Made by a program: the position numbers and the translations under genes. Below the pieces are notes generated by a model that saw nothing but the letters and a program-made list of their open reading frames with translations, ran no database searches and had not been told where the DNA came from. Shown piece after piece: positions 9,084 through 19,034 of a stretch of 54,601 nt of DNA. The DNA comes from an uncultured Alphaproteobacteria bacterium (GTDB lineage Bacteria; Pseudomonadota; Alphaproteobacteria; CAAHEQ01; UBA3637). The stretch spans positions 1 to 54,601 of the forward strand of contig CASECF010000076.1 of NCBI GenBank assembly GCA_949286245.1, given 5' to 3'. Numbering within the stretch: position 1 is the stretch's first letter; each line of letters begins with the position of its first letter.

Positions 9084-9349
9084 ATCATTCGAATATCGGT
9101 AAAGCCTCTCAGATTTTACCTCTTTTACGACCGTTTTTATAAGAGAAAATTTCGTCAGTGGAACCAACCGATCGTTGGCTCTTTTTATTGTGATATGAAA
9201 ACTATCGGCTAGACCGGTCGGTCGTTCCGGAGAGCGTAGAGCTTTACACATAAAAAGCTCTTTTGCGACAGTAAGTTAGACGGTCAGACGAAAGTCGAAC
9301 AAAAGTAAGGGAGTTTTTTTTATGAACACACATATAATAGAATAGACAA

Positions 9350-9990
9350 CATGCCATTACCAATATCATGTCTTTTTCGCACCCAAATATCGTAAATAGG
9401 CCTTGTACGGAGAGCATCGTCTGGAAATGGGGCATATTTTAAGAGAATAATGCCGATGGACAGAAATAGGCATCATAGAAGCAGAGGTCTGTCGTGAGCC
9501 CATTCATATGTTAATAGAGATAGCACCAAAACTTTCGATAAGTTCGGTTATGGGTTATCTCAAAGGTAAAAGGAGTCTAGCAATATATGAAAGGTGGGGA
9601 AATGTAAAATTTCGATATCGACACAAAGAATTTGGATATAAAGAAAACGACGTATCTATCAACGGAAAATGTCGGGGTCAAGGCTCTTATATAAAGATGA
9701 TAGATCACAAAATACTCAACAAATGACTGAGTATATCCGAAACCAACTGAAAGAAGAAGCAGCGCAAAGTCAGTTAACAGAGGAAAATGCAAAATTTTGG
9801 TATCGACATAGAGGAGTTGTGTCTCAAAGATATTTGTAGATGAAAACAAAAAGTGTTGGGGTAAAGTTTTATGTAAAGACGACTGCTCAGAATACTCAAA
9901 AATAAGTGTGTCTATTCGAAATCAACAAAAAAAGATACGAGCCGAGTCAGTTAACACTGGATTTTGAGGCGTTTACGGGTAGCAAGTCAT
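9350..9990 (+). pseudogene. IS200-type transposase TnpA remnant
   Basis: One frame reads HYQYHVFFAPKYRK, stop, ALYGEHRLEMGHILRE, stop, then EIGIIEAEVCREPIHMLIEIAPK followed by SSVMGYLKGKRSL and GNVKFRYRHKEF. This is the IS200 TnpA Y1-transposase pattern. The HUH metal motif (usually DHVHM) has become PIHM, losing a histidine. After this the C-terminal part appears twice, each copy with a YIRNQ or IRNQQ segment; the second ends QLTLDFEAFTGSK, a typical end. Two stops, frame changes and the lost histidine make it a pseudogene. Confidence 0.85.
9599..9956 (+). repeat. 185-bp tandem duplication inside the tnpA remnant
   Basis: Bases 9599-9780 and 9784-9956 are diverged copies. Both begin GAAATGTAAAAT or GAAAATGCAAAAT, run through (T/G)ATCGACA and AATACTCAA, and end in GTCAGTTAACA. 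The duplication is confined to the C-terminal coding part of tnpA. Confidence 0.75.
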
Positions 9991-10094
9991 CTTCACCTTG
10001 TCAGACCGTTATATCCCCTTAAGGGGTTTGTCGGTACCATTAGGGTTATACCTTAAAGAAAAACCACCGGCTAGAGCGGTAGCTTTCTTTTTTT

Positions 10095-10340
10095 ACCAAA
10101 ATCATACTGCTATCCGAGATCATTATAAATGGTACGCTTCTCTTTTTGGCTCGTTATTCTGCTTTTAAAAGTTCAATTTTTTGAGTGTGCTCTCCCTTTT
10201 GGGGGGCCTTCTTTTTTTGAAAACCCCAACCATTGTGAGTTTCGCTCTTCCCTTTGAAGCTCACCCTTCTTCTTTTAAGAACTCAACCATTTTTTGAGTA
10301 CCGCCATTTTTTTGAGAACCACTTTGGGGAGTGCTTTTTT
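10095..10340. repeat. Degenerate tandem repeats, right array (four to five units)
   Basis: It begins with ACCAAAATCATACTGCTATC, almost the same as 8887-8906 on the left, then units start near 10118, 10171, 10226 and 10283 with a partial one near 10314. Units resemble the left array (CCATT-TGAGTG, CTCTTTTGG, TTCTTTTGAAAA). The array runs up to the pnp terminator. No gene is seen between 8834 and 10387. Confidence 0.65.
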
Positions 10341-10347
10341 CTCTATG

Positions 10348-10377
10348 AAAAAGACCCCGCCGAAAGCGGGGTCTTTT
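10348..10377 (-). terminator. Terminator of the rimP-pnp operon
   Basis: AAAAGACCCCGC, loop TTTCG, GCGGGGTCTTTTT on the minus strand. A strong symmetric hairpin ten bases beyond the pnp stop codon; it could also stop plus-strand transcription from the repeat region. Confidence 0.9.
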
Positions 10378-10387
10378 GTGGGAAAAT

Positions 10388-12613
10388 TTATTCTCCGACT
10401 TGTAATACCTCTCGTACTTCCAAATCTTCCGTCCCGTTTTGGTCTTGCGAATGACGATGACCTTTGTGATTTTTATGATCTTTATGATCACGTTTATCTT
10501 CAAACGGAATTTCTTCTCCTGTTTCCTGATTAACTCGTTTCATGGAGAGTTTAATCTTTCCACGATTATCCGTTCCGATAAATTTAACTTTCACACGATC
10601 TCCTTCATGCAAAACGTCCGATACTTTTTCAACACGATACGGGGCTATTTCGGAAACATGGACCAACCCGTCCCGATTGCCCATAAAGTTTACAAACGCA
10701 CCAAAATCCATCAATTTAACAACCGTTCCGTCATAAATTTGACCGACTTCCGGTTCGCAAACAATTCCCTTAACCCAATTCAGAGCTGCCTGACCGGCTT
10801 CACCCGAAATGGAGGCAATTCGAACAAGGCCATCATCATCAATATCAATTTTGGCACCCGTTTTTTCGACAATTTCTCGAATAACCTTGCCACCTGTTCC
10901 GATAACATCCCGAATCTTTTCTTTATCAATTTGTAAAGAGATAATCCGTGGGGCATTTATATTCAATTCCGGACGAGGTTCTGCCAAACTTTCGGCCATT
11001 TTACCTAAAATAAACAACCGTCCTTCATGAGCTTGTGCCAAGGCTTGTGCCATAATCTCTTTTGTAATGGAAGTGATCTTAATATCCATTTGCAAAGCGG
11101 TCACGCCATCTTTTGTTCCGGCGACTTTAAAATCCATATCGCCCAAATGATCCTCATCACCCAAGATATCCGACAAGACCACAAATTGATCCGGTTCTTT
11201 GATTAACCCCATAGCAATACCGGCCACCGGTTTTTTCATTGGAACACCGGCATCCATCAATGCCAATGTCGAACCGCAAACCGTCGCCATAGATGAGGAT
11301 CCGTTAGATTCCATAATCTCGGAAACAACTCGAATCGTATACGGGAATTCTTCTGAACTCGGCAACATCGGATGGATCGCTCTCCAAGCCAATTTCCCAT
11401 GTCCGATTTCACGTCGTCCCGGAGAGCCCAAACGCCCCACTTCACCAACCGAGTACGGAGGAAAATTATAGTGTAGCATAAATTTTTCTTTATACTCACC
11501 GGCTAAAGAATCTATAACCTGCTCATCTTCTCCCGTTCCGAGTGTCGCAACAACCAACGCTTGCGTCTCACCACGGGTAAACAAAGCCGATCCGTGTGTT
11601 TTCGGTAAAACACTTACCTCCGTTGTGATCGGACGAATTGTTTTGGTGTCTCGACCATCAATCCGTTGACCCGTTTTTAAAACCATATCTCGCATAATAC
11701 GTGCTTCAATCTCATGGAAAATCTTATCACATGCCGCATCTTCCGCTTCACGATCAACGAACAATTCATGTGCTTTTTCATTGAGTTCGGCTAGTTTATC
11801 TTGACGAACCAGTTTATCATGAATATGGAAAGCTTCGGCAATTTGATCTCCCAATTTTTCTTGAATTTCTTGACGAACAACCTCATATTCTGCCGGTTCA
11901 TCCTTAACAGACCATGGATCTTTCGCACACTGCTCAGCTAAATCAATGATCATTTCAATAACCGGTTTTAAACTCTCATGGCCAAAAGAAACAGCACCCA
12001 ACATGGTCTCCTCGGACAATTCTTGAGCCTCTGATTCAACCATCAAAACACCTTCTGTCGTACCGGCGACAACCAAATCCAGTTGACTATGTCGCACCTG
12101 ATCCATATCCGGATTCAATACATATTCTCCGTCAATATATCCGACACGAGCTCCGGCGATCGGGCCTAAAAACGGAATACCTGAAATTGTTAAGGCCGCA
12201 GAAGCACCGATCATGGCAACAATATCCGGTTGTGTTTTTAAATCATGACTTAACAAAGTCACCGTCACTTGTGTTTCATTGTTAAATCCTTTAACAAACA
12301 ACGGTCTGATCGGACGATCAATCAAACGAGAAATTAAAATCTCACCTTCGGACGGCTTCCCTTCCCGTTTAAAAAATCCACCCGGAATACGACCGGCGGC
12401 ATAGGCTTTTTCTTGATAATTAACCGTCAACGGAATAAAATCTTCAAACGTATCCGGTGTTTTTTTAGAAGCACAGACCGCGGCATGCACAACCGTTTCA
12501 CCATACTTTACAATAACGGCGCCGTCAGCCTGGCGAGAAATCTTACCTGTTTCAATACTTAAGGGTTTTCCCCCCCACATCATTTCTTTTTTATATGTTT
12601 TAAAAATACTCAT
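10388..12613 (-). CDS. pnp: Polynucleotide phosphorylase
   Basis: PNPase degrades RNA 3' to 5' with phosphate and is part of the RNA degradosome. The 741 residues hold two RNase PH domains, the linking helical domain, a KH domain ([20 protein letters not shown]) and an S1 domain ([20 protein letters not shown]). The end is a hydrophilic tail with a His/Asp/Lys run ([13 protein letters not shown]), which may bind a partner or metal, but that is inference. It lies downstream of rpsO, separated by a long hairpin, the classic arrangement. Confidence 0.98.
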   Translation of the reverse strand: MSIFKTYKKEMMWGGKPLSIETGKISRQADGAVIVKYGETVVHAAVCASKKTPDTFEDFIPLTVNYQEKAYAAGRIPGGFFKREGKPSEGEILISRLIDRPIRPLFVKGFNNETQVTVTLLSHDLKTQPDIVAMIGASAALTISGIPFLGPIAGARVGYIDGEYVLNPDMDQVRHSQLDLVVAGTTEGVLMVESEAQELSEETMLGAVSFGHESLKPVIEMIIDLAEQCAKDPWSVKDEPAEYEVVRQEIQEKLGDQIAEAFHIHDKLVRQDKLAELNEKAHELFVDREAEDAACDKIFHEIEARIMRDMVLKTGQRIDGRDTKTIRPITTEVSVLPKTHGSALFTRGETQALVVATLGTGEDEQVIDSLAGEYKEKFMLHYNFPPYSVGEVGRLGSPGRREIGHGKLAWRAIHPMLPSSEEFPYTIRVVSEIMESNGSSSMATVCGSTLALMDAGVPMKKPVAGIAMGLIKEPDQFVVLSDILGDEDHLGDMDFKVAGTKDGVTALQMDIKITSITKEIMAQALAQAHEGRLFILGKMAESLAEPRPELNINAPRIISLQIDKEKIRDVIGTGGKVIREIVEKTGAKIDIDDDGLVRIASISGEAGQAALNWVKGIVCEPEVGQIYDGTVVKLMDFGAFVNFMGNRDGLVHVSEIAPYRVEKVSDVLHEGDRVKVKFIGTDNRGKIKLSMKRVNQETGEEIPFEDKRDHKDHKNHKGHRHSQDQNGTEDLEVREVLQVGE

Positions 12614-12639
12614 TCTTTTTCCTTCATACAGACATATTG

Positions 12640-12669
12640 AAAGGAGAACGTCCCCTGACGCTCTCCTTT
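12640..12669 (-). ncRNA. Hairpin in the rpsO-pnp intergenic mRNA
   Basis: On the minus strand AAAGGAGAGCGT, loop CAGGGG, ACGTTCTCCTTT gives a 12-bp stem with one G-U pair. It lacks a T run, so it is more likely an RNA-processing site than a terminator. In E. coli an RNase III hairpin at the same place controls pnp mRNA decay by PNPase itself. Confidence 0.65.
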
Positions 12670-12675
12670 ATCGAA

Positions 12676-12945
12676 CTATTTACGTAAGTTCAACCGTTTT
12701 AACAACGAATCATATCGATTAGAATCCGTCTTTTTCAAATATCCCAACAGAGATCTTCTGTTAGAAACCATTCTCATCAATCCGCGACGAGAGTGAAAAT
12801 CTTTAGCATGTGTTTTCATATGCTCTGATAAAGCAGCAATATTAGCTGTTAACAAAGCAATTTGAACTTCCGGTGAACCTGTATCTCCGGCTTGGATTGC
12901 AAAATCTTTAATAATTTGTTGTTTTTGTTCTTTTGAAATCGACAT
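12676..12945 (-). CDS. rpsO: 30S ribosomal protein S15
   Basis: S15 binds the central domain of 16S rRNA early in 30S assembly. The 89 residues match the family end to end: the [19 protein letters not shown] start, then [21 protein letters not shown]-type helices, and a [10 protein letters not shown] end. It has a GAAAGGA site and lies between truB and pnp. Confidence 0.97.
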   Translation of the reverse strand: MSISKEQKQQIIKDFAIQAGDTGSPEVQIALLTANIAALSEHMKTHAKDFHSRRGLMRMVSNRRSLLGYLKKTDSNRYDSLLKRLNLRK

Positions 12946-12957
12946 CGTTTTTTCCTT

Positions 12958-13875
12958 TCATTTAATTTGTTCTTCAGGCGCTAAAAAAACACGAAACGGT
13001 TTAAAAGACCCGCCTTCACATTTTACTAACGCAACCAATTGAGACCCATAAACGGCCTTGCAAATATCTCCCTCTTTCACTGATGGAAAACGAGAAACAG
13101 CAATTAAGGCTTTTCCTTGTCTCAATTCCCTCGCCTCTGTTCCGTTTACAGCCAACGCCAAGATGTCGTCCAGTGCGGTTAAGACCGGAACAAAAAACGA
13201 AGTGTTGTTATTATATTCTGTTTTTTCTAATTTTTCAAGTGAAATTGCATGTTCGAGGGTAAAGGGCCCGCATTGTGTTCGCCTCAGTTGCGTGATATGG
13301 CCCAAACAGCCCAATTTTTGTCCCATGTCTCGACCCAAAGATCTGACATAAGTACCCTTTCCGCAAACAACCTCAAATGATGTTTTATCGGGCGTATGCT
13401 CTAATATTTTGAGAGAATAAATCACAACCGGTCGCTCGGATAATTCCACGATTGTTCCGGCTCTTGCCAAATCATACGCTCGCTTCCCTTGAATTTTTAA
13501 AGCCGAATAAACAGGCGGTTTTTGCAAAATCGTTCCGATAAATTCAGGAATAATTTTTTCTATTTCTTCTCGAGACGGTCTCCGATCCGATTGAGCCATA
13601 ATTTCCCCTTGAACGTCATCCGTTTCTGTTTGGACACCCCAACTCACCTCAAAAGTATATGTTTTTTTCCCATCCATAACATAAGGGATTGTTTTGGTCG
13701 CCTGACCGAAAGCAATCGGTAAAACACCGGTTGCCAACGGATCCAATGTTCCGGCATGTCCGATTTTAGTCGGATGAAAAATATGCTTTAATCGAGTGAC
13801 AACGGATGTAGAACCCAATTCATAAGGTTTATCTATAATAAGCCATCCGTCTATTTGATTTTTTATATAGGCCAC
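12958..13875 (-). CDS. truB: tRNA pseudouridine-55 synthase TruB
   Basis: TruB isomerises U55 in the T-loop of tRNAs. The 305 residues start GWLIIDKPYELGS and contain the catalytic Asp in GHAGTLDPLATGVLP, then YTFEVSWGVQTETDD and GKGTYVRSLGRDMG, and end in a PUA-like C-terminal domain. The start codon is GTG (13875), with AGGGGA seven bases upstream. It lies between rbfA and rpsO, 12 bases before rpsO. Confidence 0.96.
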   Translation of the reverse strand: MAYIKNQIDGWLIIDKPYELGSTSVVTRLKHIFHPTKIGHAGTLDPLATGVLPIAFGQATKTIPYVMDGKKTYTFEVSWGVQTETDDVQGEIMAQSDRRPSREEIEKIIPEFIGTILQKPPVYSALKIQGKRAYDLARAGTIVELSERPVVIYSLKILEHTPDKTSFEVVCGKGTYVRSLGRDMGQKLGCLGHITQLRRTQCGPFTLEHAISLEKLEKTEYNNNTSFFVPVLTALDDILALAVNGTEARELRQGKALIAVSRFPSVKEGDICKAVYGSQLVALVKCEGGSFKPFRVFLAPEEQIK

Positions 13876-13995
13876 TTTATATCCCCTTTAAAAAATAGAA
13901 ATCAGCGTCCGGCTTCGATATCCGCTCTGCATTCATTTCAATCTTTTAATTAAGAAATCATCACGCAAAAACAATATTCGCATCAAGACAAAACA

Positions 13996-14400
13996 TTACG
14001 CTTCATCATCTCGTTCTTTTTCAATATCCGCTCTTACCCTTGGATCATTTAAAAGGGCATCAATATACTTTGACTCCTCAAACCCCGTATCCGATTTAAA
14101 CACGAGATCCGGAACAATTCTTAACCGAACATTTTTTCCCACATGATATCGAAAAAGTCCCTTATGAGCATTCAACAATTTAATTTGCTCATCCGTATCA
14201 ATCGATCCGATACCTTGAATAAAAACAGACGCAAATGAAAAATCCGGAGCGATTTTCACTTCCGTCACCATCAAAAAAGAGGGCTTTAATCCGTCAATAA
14301 AAATATTGTCTTGTGAAAACATCCGTCCCAAAACATGGCGTATTTCTTCACCGACTCTGAGCTGTCTTTGCGAGGGCCCTTTTGTTTCTGTTCTTTTCAT
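13996..14400 (-). CDS. rbfA: Ribosome-binding factor A
   Basis: RbfA binds free 30S subunits and helps fold the 5' end of 16S rRNA, including during cold adaptation. The chosen start is the ATG at 14400 (MKRTETKGPSQRQLRVGEEI), with GAGG seven bases upstream; a longer reading from 14430 lacks a site. The 134 residues show the KH-like fold: GEEIRHVLGRMF, EVKIAPDFSFASVFI, then LRIVPDLVFKSDTG. It lies between infB and truB. Confidence 0.94.
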   Translation of the reverse strand: MKRTETKGPSQRQLRVGEEIRHVLGRMFSQDNIFIDGLKPSFLMVTEVKIAPDFSFASVFIQGIGSIDTDEQIKLLNAHKGLFRYHVGKNVRLRIVPDLVFKSDTGFEESKYIDALLNDPRVRADIEKERDDEA

Positions 14401-14417
14401 TTTTTTCCTCTCGGTAA

Positions 14418-14439
14418 TCGGGAGAAACATCTCTCCCGA
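14418..14439 (-). other. Hairpin between infB and rbfA
   Basis: TCGGGAGA and TCTCCCGA form a perfect 8-bp stem around a 6-base loop, in the 47-base gap between the infB stop and rbfA start. No T run follows on the minus strand, so it is probably an mRNA stability or processing element. Confidence 0.5.
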
Positions 14440-14447
14440 TTTATATT

Positions 14448-16901
14448 TTAAACATCAAACGTTAATTTAACGGCAATTTCTTCCATTTCATAACATTCAA
14501 CCATATCGCCGACTTTCAAGTCATCAAAGTTTTCGAAACTCATACCGCATTCAAAGCCTTCTTTGACCTCTTTTACATCATCTTTAAAGCGTTTTAATTG
14601 AGATAACTGTCCGGTATAAACAACAACGCTGTCTCTCAAAATACGCACTTTCGCACCTCTCTTAACCAAGCCCTCCTTCACCATACATCCGGCGACCTTA
14701 CCGACTTTGGAAACGGAAATAACCTGACGAATCTCGGCGTATCCTAAAATCTTTTCACGCAATTCTGGTTCTAACAATCCTTCAACGGCCTTTTTCATAT
14801 CATCGGCGACATCATAAATAATGGAATAATACCGAATATCCACACCGTCTCGTTTGGCCATTTCTCTCGCTGTCGGATTAGCCCGAACATTAAATCCGAT
14901 CACAATCGCCTTAGAGGCTCTCGCTAACGTAATGTCCGATTCGTTGATTGCGCCGACACCGCTATGCAACACATGAACCTTAACCTCGTTGTTGGCAATC
15001 TTCGACAAGATTCCGTTTAGAGCCTCGACGGATCCTTGAACATCACCCTTGATTAAAACAGGAAGTTCCTTAATCTCGCCGGCTTTAATTTGGGCCAACA
15101 AATGTTCGGCACTGCTAATCGTTTTAACTTGCAACAGCTCTCGTGCTTTTCTTTGACGGTAAGCGGAAATTTCACGAGCTCGACTTTCCGTATCCACAAC
15201 AATAAAATCATCGCCGGCAGACGGTGTACCCTGCAAGCCGATTACCTCAACCGGCTCAGACGGTAAAGCCTTTAACACTTTTTGTCCCCGATCGTTAAAC
15301 AGAGATCGAACACGCCCCCATTCATTTCCGGAAACAAATATATCACCAACCTTTAATGTTCCTTTTTGAATAAGAACGGTTGCAACAGATCCACGCCCCT
15401 TATCCATGCGAGCCTCAACAACGACACCCTCGGCATCTCGATTGGGAGAAGCCTTCAAATCCAAAACTTCCGCTTGTAATAAAATGGCTTCAATTAATTT
15501 ATCCAAATTAATTCGTTTTTTAGCAGACACTTCCACATCCAAAACGTCACCACCCATGGATTCGACAACAACCTCGTGTTGCAATAAATCCAACCGAACC
15601 TTTTGAGGATCTGCCCCCGGCACATCGATCTTATTAATAGCGACAACAATCGGAACACCCGCCGCTTTGGCATGGTTAATCGCCTCAATTGTTTGTGGCA
15701 TGACACTATCATTGGCTGCAACAACCAAAACAACCAAATCCGTCACCTTGGCTCCTCTCGCCCGCATAGCCGTAAAAGCCTCGTGTCCCGGCGTATCAAT
15801 AAAAGTCACTTTTTGTCCGGAGGAAAGCATCACCTGATAAGCACCGATATGTTGAGTAATTCCACCAGATTCATGAGCAGCAACATTTGTTGATCGCAAA
15901 GCATCTAACAAAGAGGTTTTTCCATGATCAACATGCCCCATAACCGTCACAACGGGAGGTCTTGAAACAAGATCTTCCGGTCTATCCGGTTCATGTTTTA
16001 AAATTTCTTCCACATCAGATTCGGCAACCCGTTTAACTTTATGACCCAGTTCTTCCACAACCAACTCAGCCGTATCCGCATCAATGGTTTGTGTGATCGT
16101 CACCATCATTCCCAACTTCATGAGAGCCTTAACAACGGTTGCCCCTTTTTCACTCATTCGATTGGCTAATTCCTGAACCGTAATCGTTTCCGGAATAACA
16201 ACCTCACGCACAATCTTTTCAACCGGTTGGAATTGCTCCATGTGTTTGCGTTGTTCCTTTTCGCGAGAACGTCGAATGGACGCCATCGAGCGACGAACCG
16301 GGCGAGTCCCGATTTCATCATCTAAATCATCATCGTCTTCCATACGCATATTTCTGAAAGCACTTGTGTTGACTTTATGAGACCCGTTACGCTTCTCTTC
16401 AAATGAGCGTTTGAATTGTCGTTCCTCCTCCATATTTTCTTTTTCTTTTTTACGAGAAAATGAGGTGGATTCCGCTTGTTTCTTTTCGAATTTCTTTTCC
16501 GTATCCCCGTCTCTCATTTGTTCTTGAAAAGTGTTGATTTGAGTTTTTGTTTGTTCCTCTTGTTCCAATCGCTCTCGTTCGGCTCTCTCTTGATCGGCCT
16601 TTTCTTGTGCTGCCTTTTTTTGAATTTCTTCTTGACGACGTCGCTCGTTTTCTTGACGTTCTTTCTCGGCGGCTCTTTGCTGAGCCTCTTGGATAAGACG
16701 CAATTTTTGAGAAGTTTCCTCTGATAAATGATTAACGGATGGCTCTTGTGTAATCACTCGCTTTTTACGGACCTCTACCTGAACAGTATTATTTTTACCG
16801 GCTCCCGTGTTTTGTCGAACCCGATTACCCAAAGAAAGCGTTGTTTTTTTGAGCTCCAATGTTCTGCCCGATAATGTTAATGGTTTCTTATCCTCTGCCA
16901 T
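14448..16901 (-). CDS. infB: Translation initiation factor IF-2
   Basis: IF-2 is the GTPase that places initiator tRNA and joins the ribosomal subunits. The 817 residues begin with a short N-terminal motif ([14 protein letters not shown]) and a long Glu/Arg/Gln-rich charged helix (about residues 60-230), then the IF2_N element ([14 protein letters not shown]), the G domain ([35 protein letters not shown]) and domains II-IV. It starts four bases after the ylxR stop, with a GAAAGGA site. Confidence 0.98.
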   Translation of the reverse strand: MAEDKKPLTLSGRTLELKKTTLSLGNRVRQNTGAGKNNTVQVEVRKKRVITQEPSVNHLSEETSQKLRLIQEAQQRAAEKERQENERRRQEEIQKKAAQEKADQERAERERLEQEEQTKTQINTFQEQMRDGDTEKKFEKKQAESTSFSRKKEKENMEEERQFKRSFEEKRNGSHKVNTSAFRNMRMEDDDDLDDEIGTRPVRRSMASIRRSREKEQRKHMEQFQPVEKIVREVVIPETITVQELANRMSEKGATVVKALMKLGMMVTITQTIDADTAELVVEELGHKVKRVAESDVEEILKHEPDRPEDLVSRPPVVTVMGHVDHGKTSLLDALRSTNVAAHESGGITQHIGAYQVMLSSGQKVTFIDTPGHEAFTAMRARGAKVTDLVVLVVAANDSVMPQTIEAINHAKAAGVPIVVAINKIDVPGADPQKVRLDLLQHEVVVESMGGDVLDVEVSAKKRINLDKLIEAILLQAEVLDLKASPNRDAEGVVVEARMDKGRGSVATVLIQKGTLKVGDIFVSGNEWGRVRSLFNDRGQKVLKALPSEPVEVIGLQGTPSAGDDFIVVDTESRAREISAYRQRKARELLQVKTISSAEHLLAQIKAGEIKELPVLIKGDVQGSVEALNGILSKIANNEVKVHVLHSGVGAINESDITLARASKAIVIGFNVRANPTAREMAKRDGVDIRYYSIIYDVADDMKKAVEGLLEPELREKILGYAEIRQVISVSKVGKVAGCMVKEGLVKRGAKVRILRDSVVVYTGQLSQLKRFKDDVKEVKEGFECGMSFENFDDLKVGDMVECYEMEEIAVKLTFDV

Positions 16902-16904
16902 ATT

Positions 16905-17522
16905 TTATCCTTTCTCATTTTTCTTTGAATTTATAAAGGCTGTCAATTTTAAAATCGTTTTCTTTAATTCCTCTGATATTTTGCCGGAAAAAACAGCCAC
17001 ATGAACTTGTGTATCCTGCCCACTGATTTGCCCCAATTCTTCACGCGAAAAACAAGAACAAATCACAAAATCATCCTTGGGACGCAAAAGCTTATTCCGT
17101 CCATTTTCAGCCGCATCAAACGCCTCCAAGAGCAACAAAGGCTTTTCAACCGATAAAGCCTTTTTTACGGATTCAAATCCAAAAACCAATCTGCCTGACT
17201 TTCGAACAAGACCCATTAAATCAAGACACTTTTGCCTCAATAGTCTCTCTGTCTCATCACACAAATCAGACGGTATCTGAACCGTTTCTTTAAACGCTTT
17301 CGAAAATAACTTCTTTTGAATAGCTTTCTCCAATATCCTCCGATCCGGCTTCATCCATACCCCGCGACCCGGAAGTTTTTGCGAGACATCAAAACAAACA
17401 ACATGATCGGGAGAAACGACAAACCGCAGAAACTCAGACCGATTTGCCGTTTCTTTTGTCATGAAGCAGGTCTTTTCCCCACTTTGTCTTTCAGATCTCT
17501 TATTTTGTGTCTCCGTTTTCAA
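16905..17522 (-). CDS. ylxR: YlxR-type RNA-binding protein fused to an L7Ae-like domain
   Basis: The N-terminal 90 or so residues are the YlxR/DUF448 domain (TCFMTKE, LRFVVSP, then KLPGRGVWM). The second half (LLRQKCLDLMGLVRKSGRLVFGFE...) is an L7Ae/YlxQ-like RNA-binding domain. The fused form of about 200 residues is usual in alphaproteobacteria. The only usable start before the conserved cysteine is a TTG at 17522, so the gene overlaps nusA by 23 bases and is probably translated by coupling. Its role is thought to be linked to transcription or RNase P control; here that is family knowledge only. Confidence 0.9.
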   Translation of the reverse strand: MKTETQNKRSERQSGEKTCFMTKETANRSEFLRFVVSPDHVVCFDVSQKLPGRGVWMKPDRRILEKAIQKKLFSKAFKETVQIPSDLCDETERLLRQKCLDLMGLVRKSGRLVFGFESVKKALSVEKPLLLLEAFDAAENGRNKLLRPKDDFVICSCFSREELGQISGQDTQVHVAVFSGKISEELKKTILKLTAFINSKKNEKG

Positions 17523-19017
17523 ACCAATGCTCCCGAGCCTTCATGATTAAAGCATTTGCCTCTTCCGCCGTGATCAGATCTTGTCCCAAAATATCCAACA
17601 ATTCATCTCCGGCTAAATCTGCCAAATCATCCAGCGTTTTTATATTATTTTCACCCAGTTTTACCAACATTTCCAGTGTCAATCCGGAAAATCCTTTCAA
17701 ATCATCCGCCAAATTCAATGTAGCTAATTTCTTTTCCATTGTATCTTGTTTCATGATCAGATAGGCTTTGGCTCTATTTTGCAACTCTTCGGCCAATGCT
17801 TCGTCAAATCCCTCGATCGAGGCTAACTCATTTAACGAAATATAGGCGATATCCTCAACTTTTGAAAACCCTTCTTGGATCAATAAATGAGCCATCATAT
17901 CATCTATATCCATGGCACGCATAAATAAATCAACCCGTTCTTTTGTTTCATTCAACCGATGCTCAGCCTCTTGAGCTTCATTCATCATATCGATATGCCA
18001 ACCGGTTAATTGACTGATTAAACGAATATTCTGACCGCGTCTTCCGATAGCCAAAGAAAGCTGTTCCTCACTCAATACAACTTCAACATTTTTGGACTCT
18101 TCATCAATAACGATTTTTAACACTTCGCTGGGTGATAAAGCATTAATAATGAATGTTGCCGGATCCGATGACCACTGTACGACATCGATCTTTTCCCCTT
18201 GTAATTCTTGAACAATCGCCTGCACACGCACGCCCCTCATTCCGATACAAGCTCCTCTGGCATCCAATGTACTGTCTTTCGACCAAACAGCAATTTTCGC
18301 ACGTGACCCCGGATCACGAGCAACCGACTTAATTTCAATAAGGCCGTCATAGATTTCAGGTACTTCCGCCGTAAATAATTTGGCCAAAAACTGCGGATGT
18401 GATCGACTTAAAAAGACAATCGGACCCTTCACTTCGGCACGGACATCCAAAACAAGAGCTCGAATACGATCTCCGACACGATAGGATTCATGCGGGATCA
18501 ATTCATCTCGGCGCAGTAATGCCTCGATACGACCGCCGATTTCGACAATCAAATTGCCCCCCTCAACCCGTTTAACGATGCCGTTGATAATCTCGTCTTT
18601 TTTATTTTTCATTTCATTATACTGTCGCATCCGTTCCGCTTCACGTACTTTTTGCGTAATAACCTGTTTAGCTGTCTGAGCGGCGATTCGTCCGAAATCC
18701 ATTGGTGGCAACGGATCCATGATTTCATCTCCGACCTTTAAAGACGGATCTTGCTTTTGAGCATCATCTAAAGAAATTTGGGTAAATTCGTCCACAACGT
18801 CATCCACAACAGATAAATAGCGAGCCATTTTAATAGCACCCGTATTAGGATCAATCCGTGTTCGAATATCATATTCGGGACCGTATTTTGAGCGACCTGC
18901 TTTAGAAATGGCTTGTTCCATAGCATCTAAAACGGCTGCCTTATCAATATTCTTTTCACGGGCCAACGCATCGGCCATTTGAATTAATTCCGGTCTCGGA
19001 AGTGTTGCAATCTGCAT
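17500..19017 (-). CDS. nusA: Transcription termination/antitermination factor NusA
   Basis: NusA binds RNA polymerase and nascent RNA and modulates pausing, termination and antitermination. The 505 residues show the N-terminal RNAP-binding domain, S1 (EIINGIVKRVEGGNLIVEIG), KH1/KH2 (GACIGMRGVRVQAI and EEQLSLAIGRRGQNIRL) and C-terminal helix-hairpin-helix repeats (LASIEGFDEALAEELQNRA and a second copy near the end). The ATG has AAAGGA seven bases upstream. It lies 17 bases after rimP. Confidence 0.98.
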   Translation of the reverse strand: MQIATLPRPELIQMADALAREKNIDKAAVLDAMEQAISKAGRSKYGPEYDIRTRIDPNTGAIKMARYLSVVDDVVDEFTQISLDDAQKQDPSLKVGDEIMDPLPPMDFGRIAAQTAKQVITQKVREAERMRQYNEMKNKKDEIINGIVKRVEGGNLIVEIGGRIEALLRRDELIPHESYRVGDRIRALVLDVRAEVKGPIVFLSRSHPQFLAKLFTAEVPEIYDGLIEIKSVARDPGSRAKIAVWSKDSTLDARGACIGMRGVRVQAIVQELQGEKIDVVQWSSDPATFIINALSPSEVLKIVIDEESKNVEVVLSEEQLSLAIGRRGQNIRLISQLTGWHIDMMNEAQEAEHRLNETKERVDLFMRAMDIDDMMAHLLIQEGFSKVEDIAYISLNELASIEGFDEALAEELQNRAKAYLIMKQDTMEKKLATLNLADDLKGFSGLTLEMLVKLGENNIKTLDDLADLAGDELLDILGQDLITAEEANALIMKAREHWFENGDTK

Positions 19018-19034
19018 GATATATCCTTTCTTCT

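Larger units (their letters stand above)
8784..9190 (+). repeat. Duplication of the alaS 3' end plus terminator, 310 bp apart
   Basis: Bases 8784-8886 contain the last 50 bases of alaS, the stop codon and the terminator. Bases 9094-9190 repeat them: ATATC(A/G)GTAAAGCCTCTC, then ACCTCTTTTACGA(A/C)CG, the stop codon and the CCAACCGATCGTTGG hairpin. Between the hairpin and the stop codon the copies differ more. The second copy has no gene body in front of it. Confidence 0.9.
9195..10090 (+). mobile_element. Decayed IS200/IS605-type insertion sequence
   Basis: A TnpA pseudogene lies between two related imperfect hairpins. The left one (9201-9225) contains ATCGGCTAGACCGGT and the right one (10061-10086) contains ACCGGCTAGAGCGGT; subterminal hairpins of this kind mark IS200/IS605 elements, which have no terminal inverted repeats. 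A further palindrome CCCCTTAAGGGG (10015-10026) lies before the right end. No accessory TnpB gene is present. The element cannot move by itself because its transposase is broken. Confidence 0.75.

Noticed and set aside
9508-9726. Intact 72-residue gene
   Set aside because: It is the central part of the IS200 transposase pseudogene, which has stop codons before and frame changes after it.
8910-10340. CRISPR array or repeat protein gene
   Set aside because: Repeats are degenerate and directly abutting, without spacers, and all frames are broken.
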